From Phoenix dactylifera (taxonomy: Eukaryota; Streptophyta; Magnoliopsida; Arecales; Arecaceae), in NCBI RefSeq assembly GCF_009389715.1, contig NC_052392.1:29524592-29588591 (forward strand): 64,000 bases of DNA. The letters run 5' to 3'. A program made the translations under genes and the position numbers. Numbering within the stretch: position 1 is the stretch's first letter; every line of letters begins with the position of its first letter. Below the pieces are notes generated by a model, which saw only the letters and a list, made by a program, of their open reading frames with translations, did not search any database and was not told the DNA's origin. Shown here one piece after another: positions 9,696-21,784 of this stretch.

Positions 9696-11640
9696 AAAGA
9701 AAAATTTCGTCCTCGAAATTAACATACCTGAGGTTTGAAAAAGCTGCAGATACTTGACTTTCATCTCTTCTTCGAGCTCCCAAGTAGCCTCTCTTTCCGT
9801 ATGATTATTCCATTGTACCTTTACAAAAGGAATGGTTCGGTGTCGTAGTACTTGATCTTTTCTGTCCACAATTCGTACCAGCAACTCCTCATAGGTCAAA
9901 TCCTCTTGAAGATGTAATGGCTCATATGCTACCACATGACTCGGATCTGGGACATATTTCTTCAACATTGACACATGAAAAACATTATGCACACTAGACA
10001 AAGTCGGTGGTAAAGCCAGTCCATACGCCACCTCCCCAACTTTGTCCAAAATCTCAAACGGACCAACATATCTAGGGCTTAATTTGCCACGAACCCCAAA
10101 TCTCATCACACCTTTTGTAGGTGACACTCTCAAGAAAACATGATCTCCAATTTGAAATTCTAGTTCTCTCCTTCTATTATCAGCATAACTCTTTTGGCGA
10201 CTCTGAGCTGTACGGAGTCGTTCTCTGATCACTTGCACCTTATCAACAGTCTATTGTACTATCTCTGGGCCTAATAATTTTCTCTCGCCCACGTCATCCC
10301 AACAAATAGGAGATCGGCACTTCCGGCCATACAACGCCTCAAAAGGAGCCATTTGTATACTTGCTTGATAGCTATTATTGTAAGCAAACTCTACTAGTGA
10401 TAAGTGGCCATCCCATGCTCCTCCTAGATCCATGACACAAGCTCTCAACATGTCTTCCAAGATCTGGATGGTTCTTTCTGACTGTCCATCGGTTTGGGGG
10501 TGGAAAGCTGTGCTAAAGCTCAATTTGGTTCCAAGAGCCTTATGAAGACTCTTCCAAAACTGTGATACAAATCTACTGTCTCTGTCTGACACAATGGTAA
10601 CTGGAACCCCATGCAACTTCACAATATGCTCTATATATAAGCCTGCCAATCTCTCTAAGGAAAAACCAACTCTGAAAGGCAAAAAGTGTGCCGATTTGGT
10701 TAGCCGGTCAACAATTACCCACACGGCATCATTACCCCATAGGGTTTTTGGCAAGCTAGTCACAAAGTCCATGGTGATATGCTCCCACTTCCATTGAGGA
10801 ATAAGTAGAGACTGTAATGGTCCCGTAGGTCTTTGATGTTCTGCTTTTACCTGCTGACATACTAAACACTGAGCTACAAATTGAGCAATATCCTTTTTCA
10901 TACCACTCCACTAAAAATGTTTCTTTAAATTCTGATACATCTTTGTGCCTCCTGGATGCATTGTATAAGCCGAGCTATGAGCCTCCTCTAAAATTTCATT
11001 TCTTAATTCTGGAACTTTAGGGACGCACAATCTGCTACCGAATCTTAAGGAACCATTCTCATGCATATGGAATTCGCTTTGAACACCAGACTCAACTGTT
11101 CCCCTCACCCTCTGTAATTCTGGATCCTCTTTTTGAGATGACTTAATCCTCTCAATCAAGGTAGGCTGCACCATAAGATTAGCAAGTCGTACTTGAGGAT
11201 CATGCAGTCGTACTTCAATTTCATATCTCTCCAAGTCCAACAAAATGTTTCTTTGTGTAGTGATCAGAGCCGCTAATTTACTTGAAGATTTCCTGCTTAG
11301 AGCATCAGCCACAACATTTGCCTTTCCTGGATGGTAATTGATAGTTAGATCATAATCTTTTAATAGCTCTAACCATCTCCTTTGCCTCAAATTCAGCTCC
11401 TTTTGAGTATAGATATACTTTAAACTTTTGTGGTCCGTAAAAATTTCACAATGTTCACCATATAAATAGTGCCTCCATATTTTTAAAGCAAAGATCACAG
11501 CTGCTAACTCCAAATCATGTGTAGGGTAATTCAGCTCATATGGTTTCAACTGTCTAGAAGCATAGGCTATCACCTTCTCATTCTGCATAAGAACACAGCC
11601 GAGGCCCTTGCGTGATGCATCACTATAGATGCTGAAGCCT

Positions 11641-12992
11641 TGATAGGTGCATGAAAATGTACCTTTTAATACTACCACTTTAGGCTAAATTGTTAAGACT
11701 TAAGCATGATTTGGATATTTTTATGATATTTTTCTAATCTGAACTTTACTTCACAAAGTGTCCAAGTCTTAATTGATTTTGGTGATTTTATTGTAGGAAT
11801 GGAGTTAAGAAGATTGAATATCCCATTGCAGTCCGAATGAAATGAAACTTGGTGGAGATGAAGTAGACATGTTGAGGTTTCATATGCATCAAGAATCAGG
11901 TCAATTGGAGCTCCAGAGAGAAAGTTATGAAGTTGCAAAGTTAGGTTTCCCTAAACCGCCAGCCTGGGCCCTGACAGATCAGACCTTTGTGTAGTATTTT
12001 GATGATTTCGGGAGCTACAGAAGTCCAATTGAGATGATTCAAATTTTGTTGGAAACTAGACTTCCAGAGCTTTCAAAGGACTATAAGAACATAAAATTTG
12101 AAGATCAGATGCGATCTGGAGAGTCTCCCGAACCTCATGCTGACGTTGGTGCTCGAGGGTAAAGTCGGAAAAATACATGCAAACGTGTCTAAGTTGTGTT
12201 TCCTAGGGTTTTTAGCCCCAAAATCATATATATACTTGGGGAGCACGCCGTTCTAAACAGAAAAAAGACTGCATTACAAAGAAATCATCAAGAGGAGCCA
12301 AAAATTCATGGAGAGCTAATTCTTTGGTGAAGCTAGGGATGAACTCGCTTGGATGATGGTAGTTTTATTTATATTTGATCTATGTAATAGATTCTCATGT
12401 TGATACAATTTTTGTTTATCATTTCTCATCAATAGATCTTTCTTGTGTTGGAATAATCTTGAACCTATTCTTTTCATAGATTCAGCCATGTCTTTTTCTA
12501 TAGAATTGTTGAGGTGCTTGATTATATCTAGATTTGATTGTTTATCCAGTTAGTGTGATTTTTTGCTGAAATATTGCCATTGGGTATATTTTTGTCTTTG
12601 AATCTGAGTCTAAAAGGATAACAATCCTTGGTTTTAAAAGAGGAGAATGATTTTCTAGAATTACCACTAAATATTTTGATTGTAATGCTATATCCTCCAA
12701 TTAGAGAATCTGGTGCTATGATCTCTAATTGAGTTATCCAATGGATCAAATATGAATGGAATTACCTGATTCAAGTGAGGAATTCCCGATGCTTTGCTGC
12801 CATTAATTCTGGTCACATCTTTTCACTACTACAATCTAATTGTCAATTTACTTTTAAACATTCACATCACATTTTACTGCTTTGATATTTCTTTTTAGTT
12901 TTATAGTTCCTTTTAGTGTTCCTACCTTCTCCCTGTGGAATCGACACCCCAATATATACTGCGATAGCCGCGTTATTCTTTGGGCGTAACCA
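11641..12992 (+). repeat. 5' LTR of Athila-like element (1352 bp)
   Basis: Starts TGATAGGTGCATG and ends GGGCGTAACCA. Near-identical to the 3' LTR. The 81- and 73-residue frames within are LTR shadows repeated in both copies. Confidence 0.92.
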
Positions 12993-12997
12993 AATTT

Positions 12998-13015
12998 TGG
13001 CGCCATTGCCGGGGA
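12998..13015 (+). promoter_or_regulatory. Athila primer-binding site (Asp tRNA)
   Basis: TGGCGCCATTGCCGGGGA lies five bases after the 5' LTR and is complementary, with one mismatch, to the 3' end of plant Asp tRNA. This primer is common in Athila and Tat elements. Confidence 0.85.
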
Positions 13016-13197
13016 GAACGGTACAAGAAGCGCTTCAAGGAATAGGTTTGCTGAATTAATTCGTCAAAGCGGTAACCTCGTTCCTTCTTCTTTTTTTTTT
13101 TTTCTCTTGCTTTTTGTCTTCAGTTTATTTCATTCATAGTTTTGATTTGATTGTGCAAAAAAAAATGAAAATAAAATAAAAATAATATACATATATT

Positions 13198-16100
13198 TTG
13201 TGTTGCATGCGTAGGCATAGAGACGAGTTAGGTAGATTTGCAAGAAGACCGGAATTAGAACCTGACACTTTTCCTGTGAATTTGCCCGATACGCCATCTA
13301 ATTCTAACACCATGAGCAATCACGAAGATCAGCCCATTAGGACTCTCCAGGACTATCTCCATCCTACACGCACAGCCACACCATCATGCATTATGTTTCC
13401 ACCCAATGTCCCACAACAGGATTTTAAACCAGGAATGATACAGTTACTTCCTACCTTTCATGGCTTAGAGAATGAAAATCCTTACGTGCACATTAGAGAG
13501 TTTGAGGAGGTAGTGGCGACTTTTCATAGTCAACCCGGTACAATAGATGCAGTTAGACTTAAGTTTTTTCCATTTTCTCTGAAAGATAGAGCGAAAAGTT
13601 GGTTATATTCACTGAGACCGCGGTCAATAGGATCTTGGGATGAGATGACACAGGTTTTCTTTAACAAATACTTCCCCCACCATAAGACCAGTGGTTTGAA
13701 GAGACAGATTTCAACCTTTGCACAAAAGGATAGTGAGACTTTGTATCAGGTGTGGGAGAGGTTTAAAGATTTGTTGAACTTGTGTCCTCATCACGGCTAT
13801 GAGAGTTGGCGTTTAGTTAGTTACTTTTATGAGGGACTTACACCTAGAGAGCGCCAATTTGTAGAGATGATGTGTAATGGTGAGTTCTTGCAGAAAGATC
13901 CGGATGAGGCCATAGAGTAACTGAATGATCTAGCTGAGAAAGCTCATACTTGGACAGGACCTAGTGCGACTGATAGTACTAGTAGGTCACGACCTACAGC
14001 TACTCCTTCTAGTGGAGGAATTTACCATCTTAGAGAGGAGGATAATCTCAAGGCCCGGATAGAAATTCTGACTAGGGAGTTAGAGGCCTTAAAAACAAAG
14101 GATACAAAGGTTATATATACTGTTTCTCGTGTTGAGTCCCATGGACCCTGTTTTGTATGTGGTGGAGTGGATCACCTAGCTCAGGATTGTCCCACATTTG
14201 CTGAAATGAGGGGTGTGTATGAGGAACATTGTAATGCCCTAGGTATGTACAAGAAGCCTTTTACACCCTTTTCAGATACCTATAATCCTGGTTGGAGGAA
14301 CCATCCTCACTTTAGTTGGAAATCTGACCCGCAACATCCTGCACAACCACAGCTGCCTAGAGCTTATTCTACACCTCCATACCATGCCCCATCTTCTAGG
14401 AATCCTTTAGAGGACACACTACATGCTTCTATTGAGGCTCAGAATAAGACAAACCAGAAGTTTGAATCAATGATTACTCAGGTGGTTGAGGAAAATAAAG
14501 AGATTAGGAGTCAAGTGTCTAAGTTGATTAGTGCTTTAACCGTAAATGAGCGAGGAAAATTTCCATCGCAAGCTCAACCCAATCCCCAAGGTCAGCATAT
14601 GGCACAAACTTCTAACCCTGATAGGCAAGATCTTAAGGAGGTTAATTCCATAACTACTCGAAGTGGTAAGGTTATAGAAAGGGTTCCCAAGCCTAAGGAC
14701 ACACAAGAGAAGTTGAGTAGTGATGTAGTTGATGTTCCAAGAGAGGAAGAGATAGTGAAGAGTCCAGTTAGAGTGCCCTTTCCTCAAGCTCTCAAGTCTA
14801 CCTCAAGAGTTATGGACCATAGTAGCGAGATCCTAGAGAACCTAAGGCAAGTGAAAATTAATCTTCCTTTGTTACATGTGATAAAACAGGTTCCAACTTA
14901 TGCAAAGGTCCTTAAAGATTTGTGCACTGTAAAAAGAAAACACCATGTTAAGAAAACAGCTTTTCTAACGGAACAAGTAAGTGCTTTGATTGAACAGAGA
15001 ATCCCACCAAAATATAAGGACCCAGGATGCCCCACAATTTCTTGTATTATTGGGAATCATGAGTTTGCACAGGCCTTACTTGATTTGGGAGCTAGTGTCA
15101 ATCTCATGCCTTATTCTGTTTACTTGCAATTGGGATTAGGAGAGATCAAACCCACCTCTGTGGTCTTACAGTTAGCTGATCGGTCAGTAAAGATACCAAG
15201 GGGGATAGTTGAGGATGTGTTAATTCAAGTTGATAAATTTTACTATCCTGTTGATTTCTTGATTCTAGACACACACTCTGTTGTTATTTCTGAATCAAAA
15301 ATCTCCATTATTTTAGGTAGACCTTTTCTTGCCACCGCTAATGCTCTTATTAATTGCAGGAATGGATTGATGAAGTTGTCCTTTGGGCATATGACCCTTG
15401 AGGTCAATATCTTCCACATAAGCAAACAGCCACAGGAGGACGATGAGTGTCACCAAACTTACCTGATAAACACACTTATGCAAGAGGAAGCCATCACAAA
15501 ACATGACCCCGATCCTCTTGAATATTTTCTTATTAATTCTGGGTTTGATAGCACATTTGACTCTAATGATGTTACTAATATTTGTGCTGTTTTTGATTCA
15601 TCTCAGGATTATGGGACGAGGACATGGCAACCAAGATTTGAGGAGCTGCCCTTGATGCGAGAACAACCGAAGCCATCTACCATTGAAGCCCCAAAAGTCG
15701 AGTTAAAGCCACTGCCTAAGGGTTTAAAACATGCATTTCTTGGTCTAGGTGATACCTTTCCTGTAATAATTTCTTCTAACTTAAGTGCATCACAAGGTAA
15801 AAAATTACTTATAACTTTGAATGAGCATAAATCTGCACTTGGTTGGACCATGGCCGACATTAAAGGCATCAGCCCTTTAATTTGTTCTCATAGGATTCAC
15901 TTGGAGGAGGGAGCTAACCCTCGTAGAGACCTCCAACGCAGGCTAAACCTACCATGAAAGAAGTTGTGAAAAATGAAGTCTTAAAACTGTTAGATGCGGG
16001 TATTATTTATCCGATTGCCGATAGCAAGTGGGTTAGTCCTACGCAGGTAGTTCCTAAAAAGTCAGGTGTCACAGTAGTGAAGAATGATGTAGGAGAATTA

Positions 16101-18596
16101 GTCCCTACCAAAGCAGCAACCGGGTGGCGCATGTGCATTGATTATAGGAAGTTAAATGCTGCCACTCGCAAAGATCATTTTTCCCTTCCATTCATCGACC
16201 AAATCTTAGAGCGTGTAGCTGGTCATCCCTTTTATTGTTTTTTAGATGGTTATTCTGGTTATTATCAAATTGAAATTGCTTTAGAGGACCAAGATAAGAC
16301 CACTTTTACATGTCCCTTTGGAACTTATGCATTTTGTCGTATGCCATTTGGTTTGTGTAATGCTCCAGCTACCTTTCAAAGGTGCATGATGAGTATTTTT
16401 AGTGATATGGTTGAGAATTGCATGGAGGTGTTTATGGATGACTTGACTGTTTTTGGTGACTCCTTTGATGTATGTTTGTTTAATTTAAAAAGGGTTCTAG
16501 CTCGTTGCAAAGAAAAAGGCCTTGTATTGAATTGGGAGAAATGCCATTTTATGGTGCCTTCGTGTATTGTTTTGGGCCATATTGTTTCCTCTAGGGGAAT
16601 AGAGGTTGATCAATCCAAAATTGAGTTGATCTCTAAGTTGCCCACACCTAAGATTGTGAAGGATGTTAGATCATTCCTTGGTCATGCTGGTTTCTATAGG
16701 AGGTTTATCCAGAATTTTTCTACCATATCTAGACCATTGTGTAACCTTCTAGTTAAGGATACCCCATTTGAGTGGACACAAGAGTGCCAAGCGGCATTCC
16801 AAACGCTTATTGGGAAGCTCACTTCAGCTCCCATTATGCAGCCACCAGATTGGAGTTTACCTTTTGAAATTATGTGTGATGCAAGTGACTACGCAGTAGG
16901 AGCTGTCTTAGGTCAACGGAGAGAGGGAAAGCCCTTTGTCATTTATTATGCTAGTAGGACTTTAAATAGTGCTCAAATGAATTATTCTACTACTGAAAAA
17001 GAACTACTAGCTGTAGTATTTGCATTAGATAAATTCCGTGCTTATTTGATTGGCTCGCCTATTACAATTTTTACAGATCATGCAGCCCTTAAGTACCTTC
17101 TCGCAAAGAAGGATGCTAAGGCGCGATTAATTAGGTGGATCTTGCTTTTGCAGGAATTTAATCTAACCATCAAGGACAAGAAGGGTTTAGAGAATGGGGT
17201 GGCTGATCACCTCTCAAGGTTAATATTTGAGGATACTACAGATACACCACCGATCCGTGATGATTTTCCAGATGAACAATTATTTTCTATCACCTCCATG
17301 CCGTGGTTTGCACATATTGTCAATTATTTGGTAACAGGTGAGATGCCATCAGACTGGAATGCACAGGATAAGCAGAAGTTCTTAACAGAGGTACGTTCTT
17401 TTTATTGGGATGATCCACAGCTTTTTAAGTACTGTCCTGACCAAATTATGAGGAGATGTGTCCCAGATGATGAGATAGCAAGTGTCTTAGAATTCTGTCA
17501 TTCCCAAGCTTGTGGAGGCCATTTCTCTATGAAGAAAACCGCTGCAAAAATTTTGCAGTGTGGATTTTATTGGCCATCATTGTTTCGAGACACAAATGTT
17601 TATTGTCGTTCTTATGAGAAATGTCAAAAATTAGGAGCTTTGTCCCGTCGTAATATGATGCCTTTGAATCCAATTTTAGTGATAGAAATTTTTGATTGCT
17701 GGGGTATAGATTTTATGGGACCGTTTCCTCCTTCTTTTGGTTATCTATATATTATTGTTGCAGTAGATTATGTGTCCAAATGGGTAGAGGCTGCAACTTG
17801 TAGGAACAATGACAATAAGACAGTAATTAAATTTCTAAAGGAAAATGTGTTGTCTCATTTTGGTACACCACGTGTTATCATTAGTGACCGGGGTACACAT
17901 TTTTGTAACCGTTCCTTTGAAGCATTGATGAGGAAGTATGGGGTGGTGCATAAGATTTCTACAGCTTACCATCCTCAAACAAGTGGGCAGGTAGAGCTTG
18001 CTAATAGAGAGATTAAGCGTATTTTAGAGAAAACGGTTAACCCCGACCGGAAGGATTGGTCATTGCGATTAACTGATGCACTTTGGGCATACCGTACAGC
18101 TTTCAAGACCCCCCTAGGCATGTCACCTTATAGGCTTGTTTTTGGTAAACCTTGCCACCTACCGGTAGAGCTAGAACATAGAGCCTATTGGGCTATTAAG
18201 AACTTTAACTTTGATTTACCTGAAGCCGGTGAGCTTAGGAAGTTCCAGATGACCGAGTTAGAAGAGTTGCGAAATGAAGCTTATGAAAATTCTAAAATTT
18301 ACAAGGCTAAGATGAAGGCATTTCATGATAGAAATATTCTTAGAAAAACATTTGCACCTAATCAACGAGTATACTTATATGATTCTAGGCTTCATAAACA
18401 CCCTGGTAAATTACGATCTAGGTGGACTGGTCCTTTTGTGGTAAAGCATACATTTGAGAATGGAGCGGTAGAGATAGAAGATCCTAGAGATGGTCGGATG
18501 TTTAAGGTAAATGGCCAGAGACTCAAGCCGGTCCTTGAGAAAGAGGCTCCAGTAGAGGAAGATATTCTTCTCATGGACCCCGTCCACGAACAGTGA
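13198..18596 (+). pseudogene. gag-pol region of the Athila-like element
   Basis: Gag core (retrotransposon gag family) at about 13430-13900, with ARG-K-W-like SLKDRAKSWLYSL. Zinc knuckle CFVCGGVDHLAQDC at 14149-14190. Protease near 15070-15330 with LLDLGASVNLMP. Reverse transcriptase at about 16000-16600 with FMDDLTVF at 16431-16454. RNase H near 16860-17210 ([13 protein letters not shown]). Integrase at about 17490-18150, with the HHCC zinc finger near 17500-17640 and the catalytic stretches [17 protein letters not shown] and [10 protein letters not shown]. The reverse transcriptase sequence around [11 protein letters not shown] is characteristic of the Athila lineage. About two breaks, so this copy is probably inactive on its own. 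Confidence 0.9.
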
Positions 18597-18599
18597 TGC

Positions 18600-20432
18600 T
18601 ATGCCCATGCAGGTACGTTTCTCTTATTCCTTGTTTCTTTTTGTTTTTCTTTATTTTGTCTTTGTTTCAGTTTTTGTTTTTGCTTGTTTTGTTTTATTTC
18701 GTTTGGTTTCCTTAGTTTAATTTTCAGGTTTGCCAGCTTCCTGTTTTTACCATGGATTTGTGCTCCGCTAATCAGGTGACCTCTATCCTATTTTGTTTTC
18801 TATGCTTTTATTTCCATACATTGAGGACAATGTCATGTTTTAGTTGGGGGAGGGCAGCCCATGTGTATATGTTTTTGCATGAATTTGCTTTAAAAAAAAA
18901 CAAATGATTACAGAGTATTTTTGCTGGAGTCAATTTTTCTATCTTAGTCACACTATTAAGACACCCTTTGAATTCTTTTTTTATGCACGCATCTAAGCCT
19001 TGTGGTTTGATGGATGTTCAATGCATACAATTAGAGAACTCTCAAACTTAAGTATTTACGCATTGGTGAGTATTAGAGAGAGAGAGAGAGAGAGTTCATC
19101 ATGTTCAGAGACTTGTGGCATGCGTTCATTGATTTTTTTGAATTGGTTGCTCTATTGGGAATTTTTATTGCACAGTTTGTGGTATGTTGGTTGATTATAC
19201 TTAGGAGATGATGAAGGTCAATTTAGGATGAACGTTTGAGCCTTTCAAGCTAACCCATGTTTTATCCATTAGAAGCCATTTTGAGCCGAAAAAAAAGAAC
19301 CCTTTCCTTTGTAAACCCATATGTCCTTACCCCCCCCCCCCCCCCCCCCCCGCCCTCCACATTGGAGTTGAGCCTAAATTATTATATCTTTCCTACCTTT
19401 TACTTTCAAGTACATGCTAGGGATGATAAATAATTGGTCCGCAAATAATGAAGACAAGAAAGGGGATGTACTGTGGTGGTTTCTCATTGGTGCTGGCAGG
19501 TTTGCTGAAATGGACTCCATAATTGCAACCAAAGGTTGTGTTAAAAAAAAAAAAAAAAAAAGGAAGAAGAAAAAGAAAAGAAAGAAACAAAGAAACAAAT
19601 CAACTCCACCAGCAGCTTCAGCTTTCTATTACCACAGGCCTTGAAAATGTCTGAGGCTCTAATCTCCATTCTGAAAATGATTCTATTGGTTCCCAAACTG
19701 CTTGTCACAGGTTCAAAATGCTAGTATGAAGTTGTTGATGAAATAACCAAATGGTATGACTAGCGTGAAAAAAAAAAGAAAAAAAAAAGAGAAAAGAAAA
19801 AAAAAAGGTACAAGCGGTTTGAGGAAGTTGTGCTTGATGTTATATCTTGTGAAGACCTCTAGCATGTACTGGAAAGTTCTTTTGAATTCTCTTATCCATC
19901 CTTTTATTATTTTTATTTTACTTAACTTTAGCCTCATTACAACCTTTTATTATTGACCTTTTTGATCCTAAGTGGGTTTGTGGTAAGAATGGTTGAGTTC
20001 CCAATGGTTGGTGATCCTATCATAAGATCAATGCTTGTTTGTTGCTTGTTCATGAACACTTGCCTTCTCATATATTTGTGTGAACACCCTTTCTCAACTC
20101 CATAGAGAGACCCCTTACACCAGTCTACTATTGAATATTATACCTGTGAGATATGGAGTTGAAGCTTTTGTTTGAAATGTTCTCGACGTTGTATGTGTCA
20201 GGGTTGGTGGTAAGATGGTAACGGCTTAGAGTACACACACACACGAATTCTGGGAGTTGCTCTTGATGGACTGATTTTGATAGTATTGTTGATCTCTTGC
20301 GAGTACTTTGTTTGTTATACTTGAATGTTATTGCTTAGCTCATGCAAAAGCTGTCTACACTGGGTTGGATATAGTCCGTTCTTTTTCTTCGCTTAAATTG
20401 CTAGGGACTAGCAATAAGCTGGTTGGGAGGTG
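18600..20432 (+). other. Non-coding 3' region of Athila with homopolymer tracts
   Basis: No protein recognised. It holds the Athila/Tat-type stretch acattgaggacaatgtcatg near 18819, followed by a G-rich ttgggggaggg. Further on are a GA microsatellite (19077-19094), a 22-base C run (19330-19351) and long A-rich tracts (19543-19590; 19768-19806). A purine-rich ggttgggaggtg at 20421-20432, directly before the 3' LTR, is the likely polypurine tract. Confidence 0.7.
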
Positions 20433-21784
20433 TGATAGGTGCATGAAAATGTACCTTTTAATACTACCACTTTAGGCTAAATTGTTAAGACTTAAGCATG
20501 ATTTGGATATTTTTATGATATTTTTCTAATCTGAACTTTACTTCACAAAGTGTCCAAGTCTTAATTGATTTTGGTGATTTTATTGTAGGAATGGAGTTAA
20601 GAAGATTGAATATCCCATTGCAGTCCGAATGAAATGAAACTTGGTGGAGATGAAGTAGACATGTTGAGGTTTCATATGCATCAAGAATCAGGTCAATTGG
20701 AGCTCCAGAGAGAAAGTTATGAAGTTGCAAAGTTAGGTTTCCCTAAACCGCCAGCCTGGGCCCTGACAGATCAGACCTTTGTGTAGTATTTTGATGATTT
20801 CGGGAGCTACAGAAGTCCAATTGAGATGATTCAAATTTTGTTGGAAACTAGACTTCCAGAGATTTCAAAGGACTATAAGAACATAAAATTTGAAGATCAG
20901 ATGCGATCTGGAGAGTCTCCCGAACCTCATGCTGACGTTGGTGCTCGAGGGTAAAGTCGGAAAAATACATGCAAACGTGTCTAAGTTGTGTTTCCTAGGG
21001 TTTTTAGCCCCAAAATCATATATATACTTGGGGAGCACGCCGTTCTAAACAGAAAAAAGACTGCATTACAAAGAAATCATCAAGAGGAGCCAAAAATTCA
21101 TGGAGAGCTAATTCTTTGGTGAAGCTAGGGATGAACTCGCTTGGATGATGGTAGTTTTATTTATATTTGATCTATGTAATAGATTCTCATGTTGATACAA
21201 TTTTTGTTTATCATTTCTCATCAATAGATCTTTCTTGTGTTGGAATAATCTTGAACCTATTCTTTTCATAGATTCAGCCATGTCTTTTTCTATAGAATTG
21301 TTGAGGTGCTTGATTATATCTAGATTTGATTGTTTATCCAGTTAGTGTAATTTTTTGCTGAAATATTGCCATTGGGTATATTTTTGTCTTTGAATCTGAG
21401 TCTAAAAGGATAACAATCCTTGGTTTTAAAAGAGGAGAATGATTTTCTAGAATTACCACTAAATATTTTGATTGTAATGCTATATCCTCCAATTAGAGAA
21501 TCTGGTGCTATGATCTCTAATTGAGTTATCCAATGGATCAAATATGAATGGAATTACCTGATTCAAGTGAGGAATTCCCGATGCTTTGCTGCCATTAATT
21601 CTGGTCACATCTTTTCACTACTACAATCTAATTGTCAATTTACTTTTAAACATTCACATCACATTTTACTGCTTTGATATTTCTTTTTAGTTTTGTAGTT
21701 CCTTTTAGTGTTCCTACCTTCTCCCTGTGGAATCGACACCCCAATATATACTGCGATAGCCGCGTTATTCTTTGGGCGTAACTA
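20433..21784 (+). repeat. 3' LTR of Athila-like element (1352 bp)
   Basis: Same length as the 5' LTR and almost identical. It is followed by the AGCCT duplication and the resumed chromovirus sequence at 21790. Confidence 0.92.

Larger units (their letters stand above)
11641..21784 (+). mobile_element. Athila-like Ty3/gypsy retrotransposon nested in the chromovirus
   Basis: A 10144-bp plus-strand element with LTRs at 11641-12992 and 20433-21784 (1352 bp each) and a perfect AGCCT target duplication (11636-11640 and 21785-21789). Primer site matches Asp tRNA. Gag, protease, reverse transcriptase, RNase H and integrase are in the usual order, with a long non-coding 3' region (18600-20430). I see no envelope-like frame downstream of pol, unlike some Athila members. 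By eye the LTRs differ at only a handful of positions, so insertion was very recent, probably about 0.1-0.3 million years ago. The coding region has about two breaks. Confidence 0.92.
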
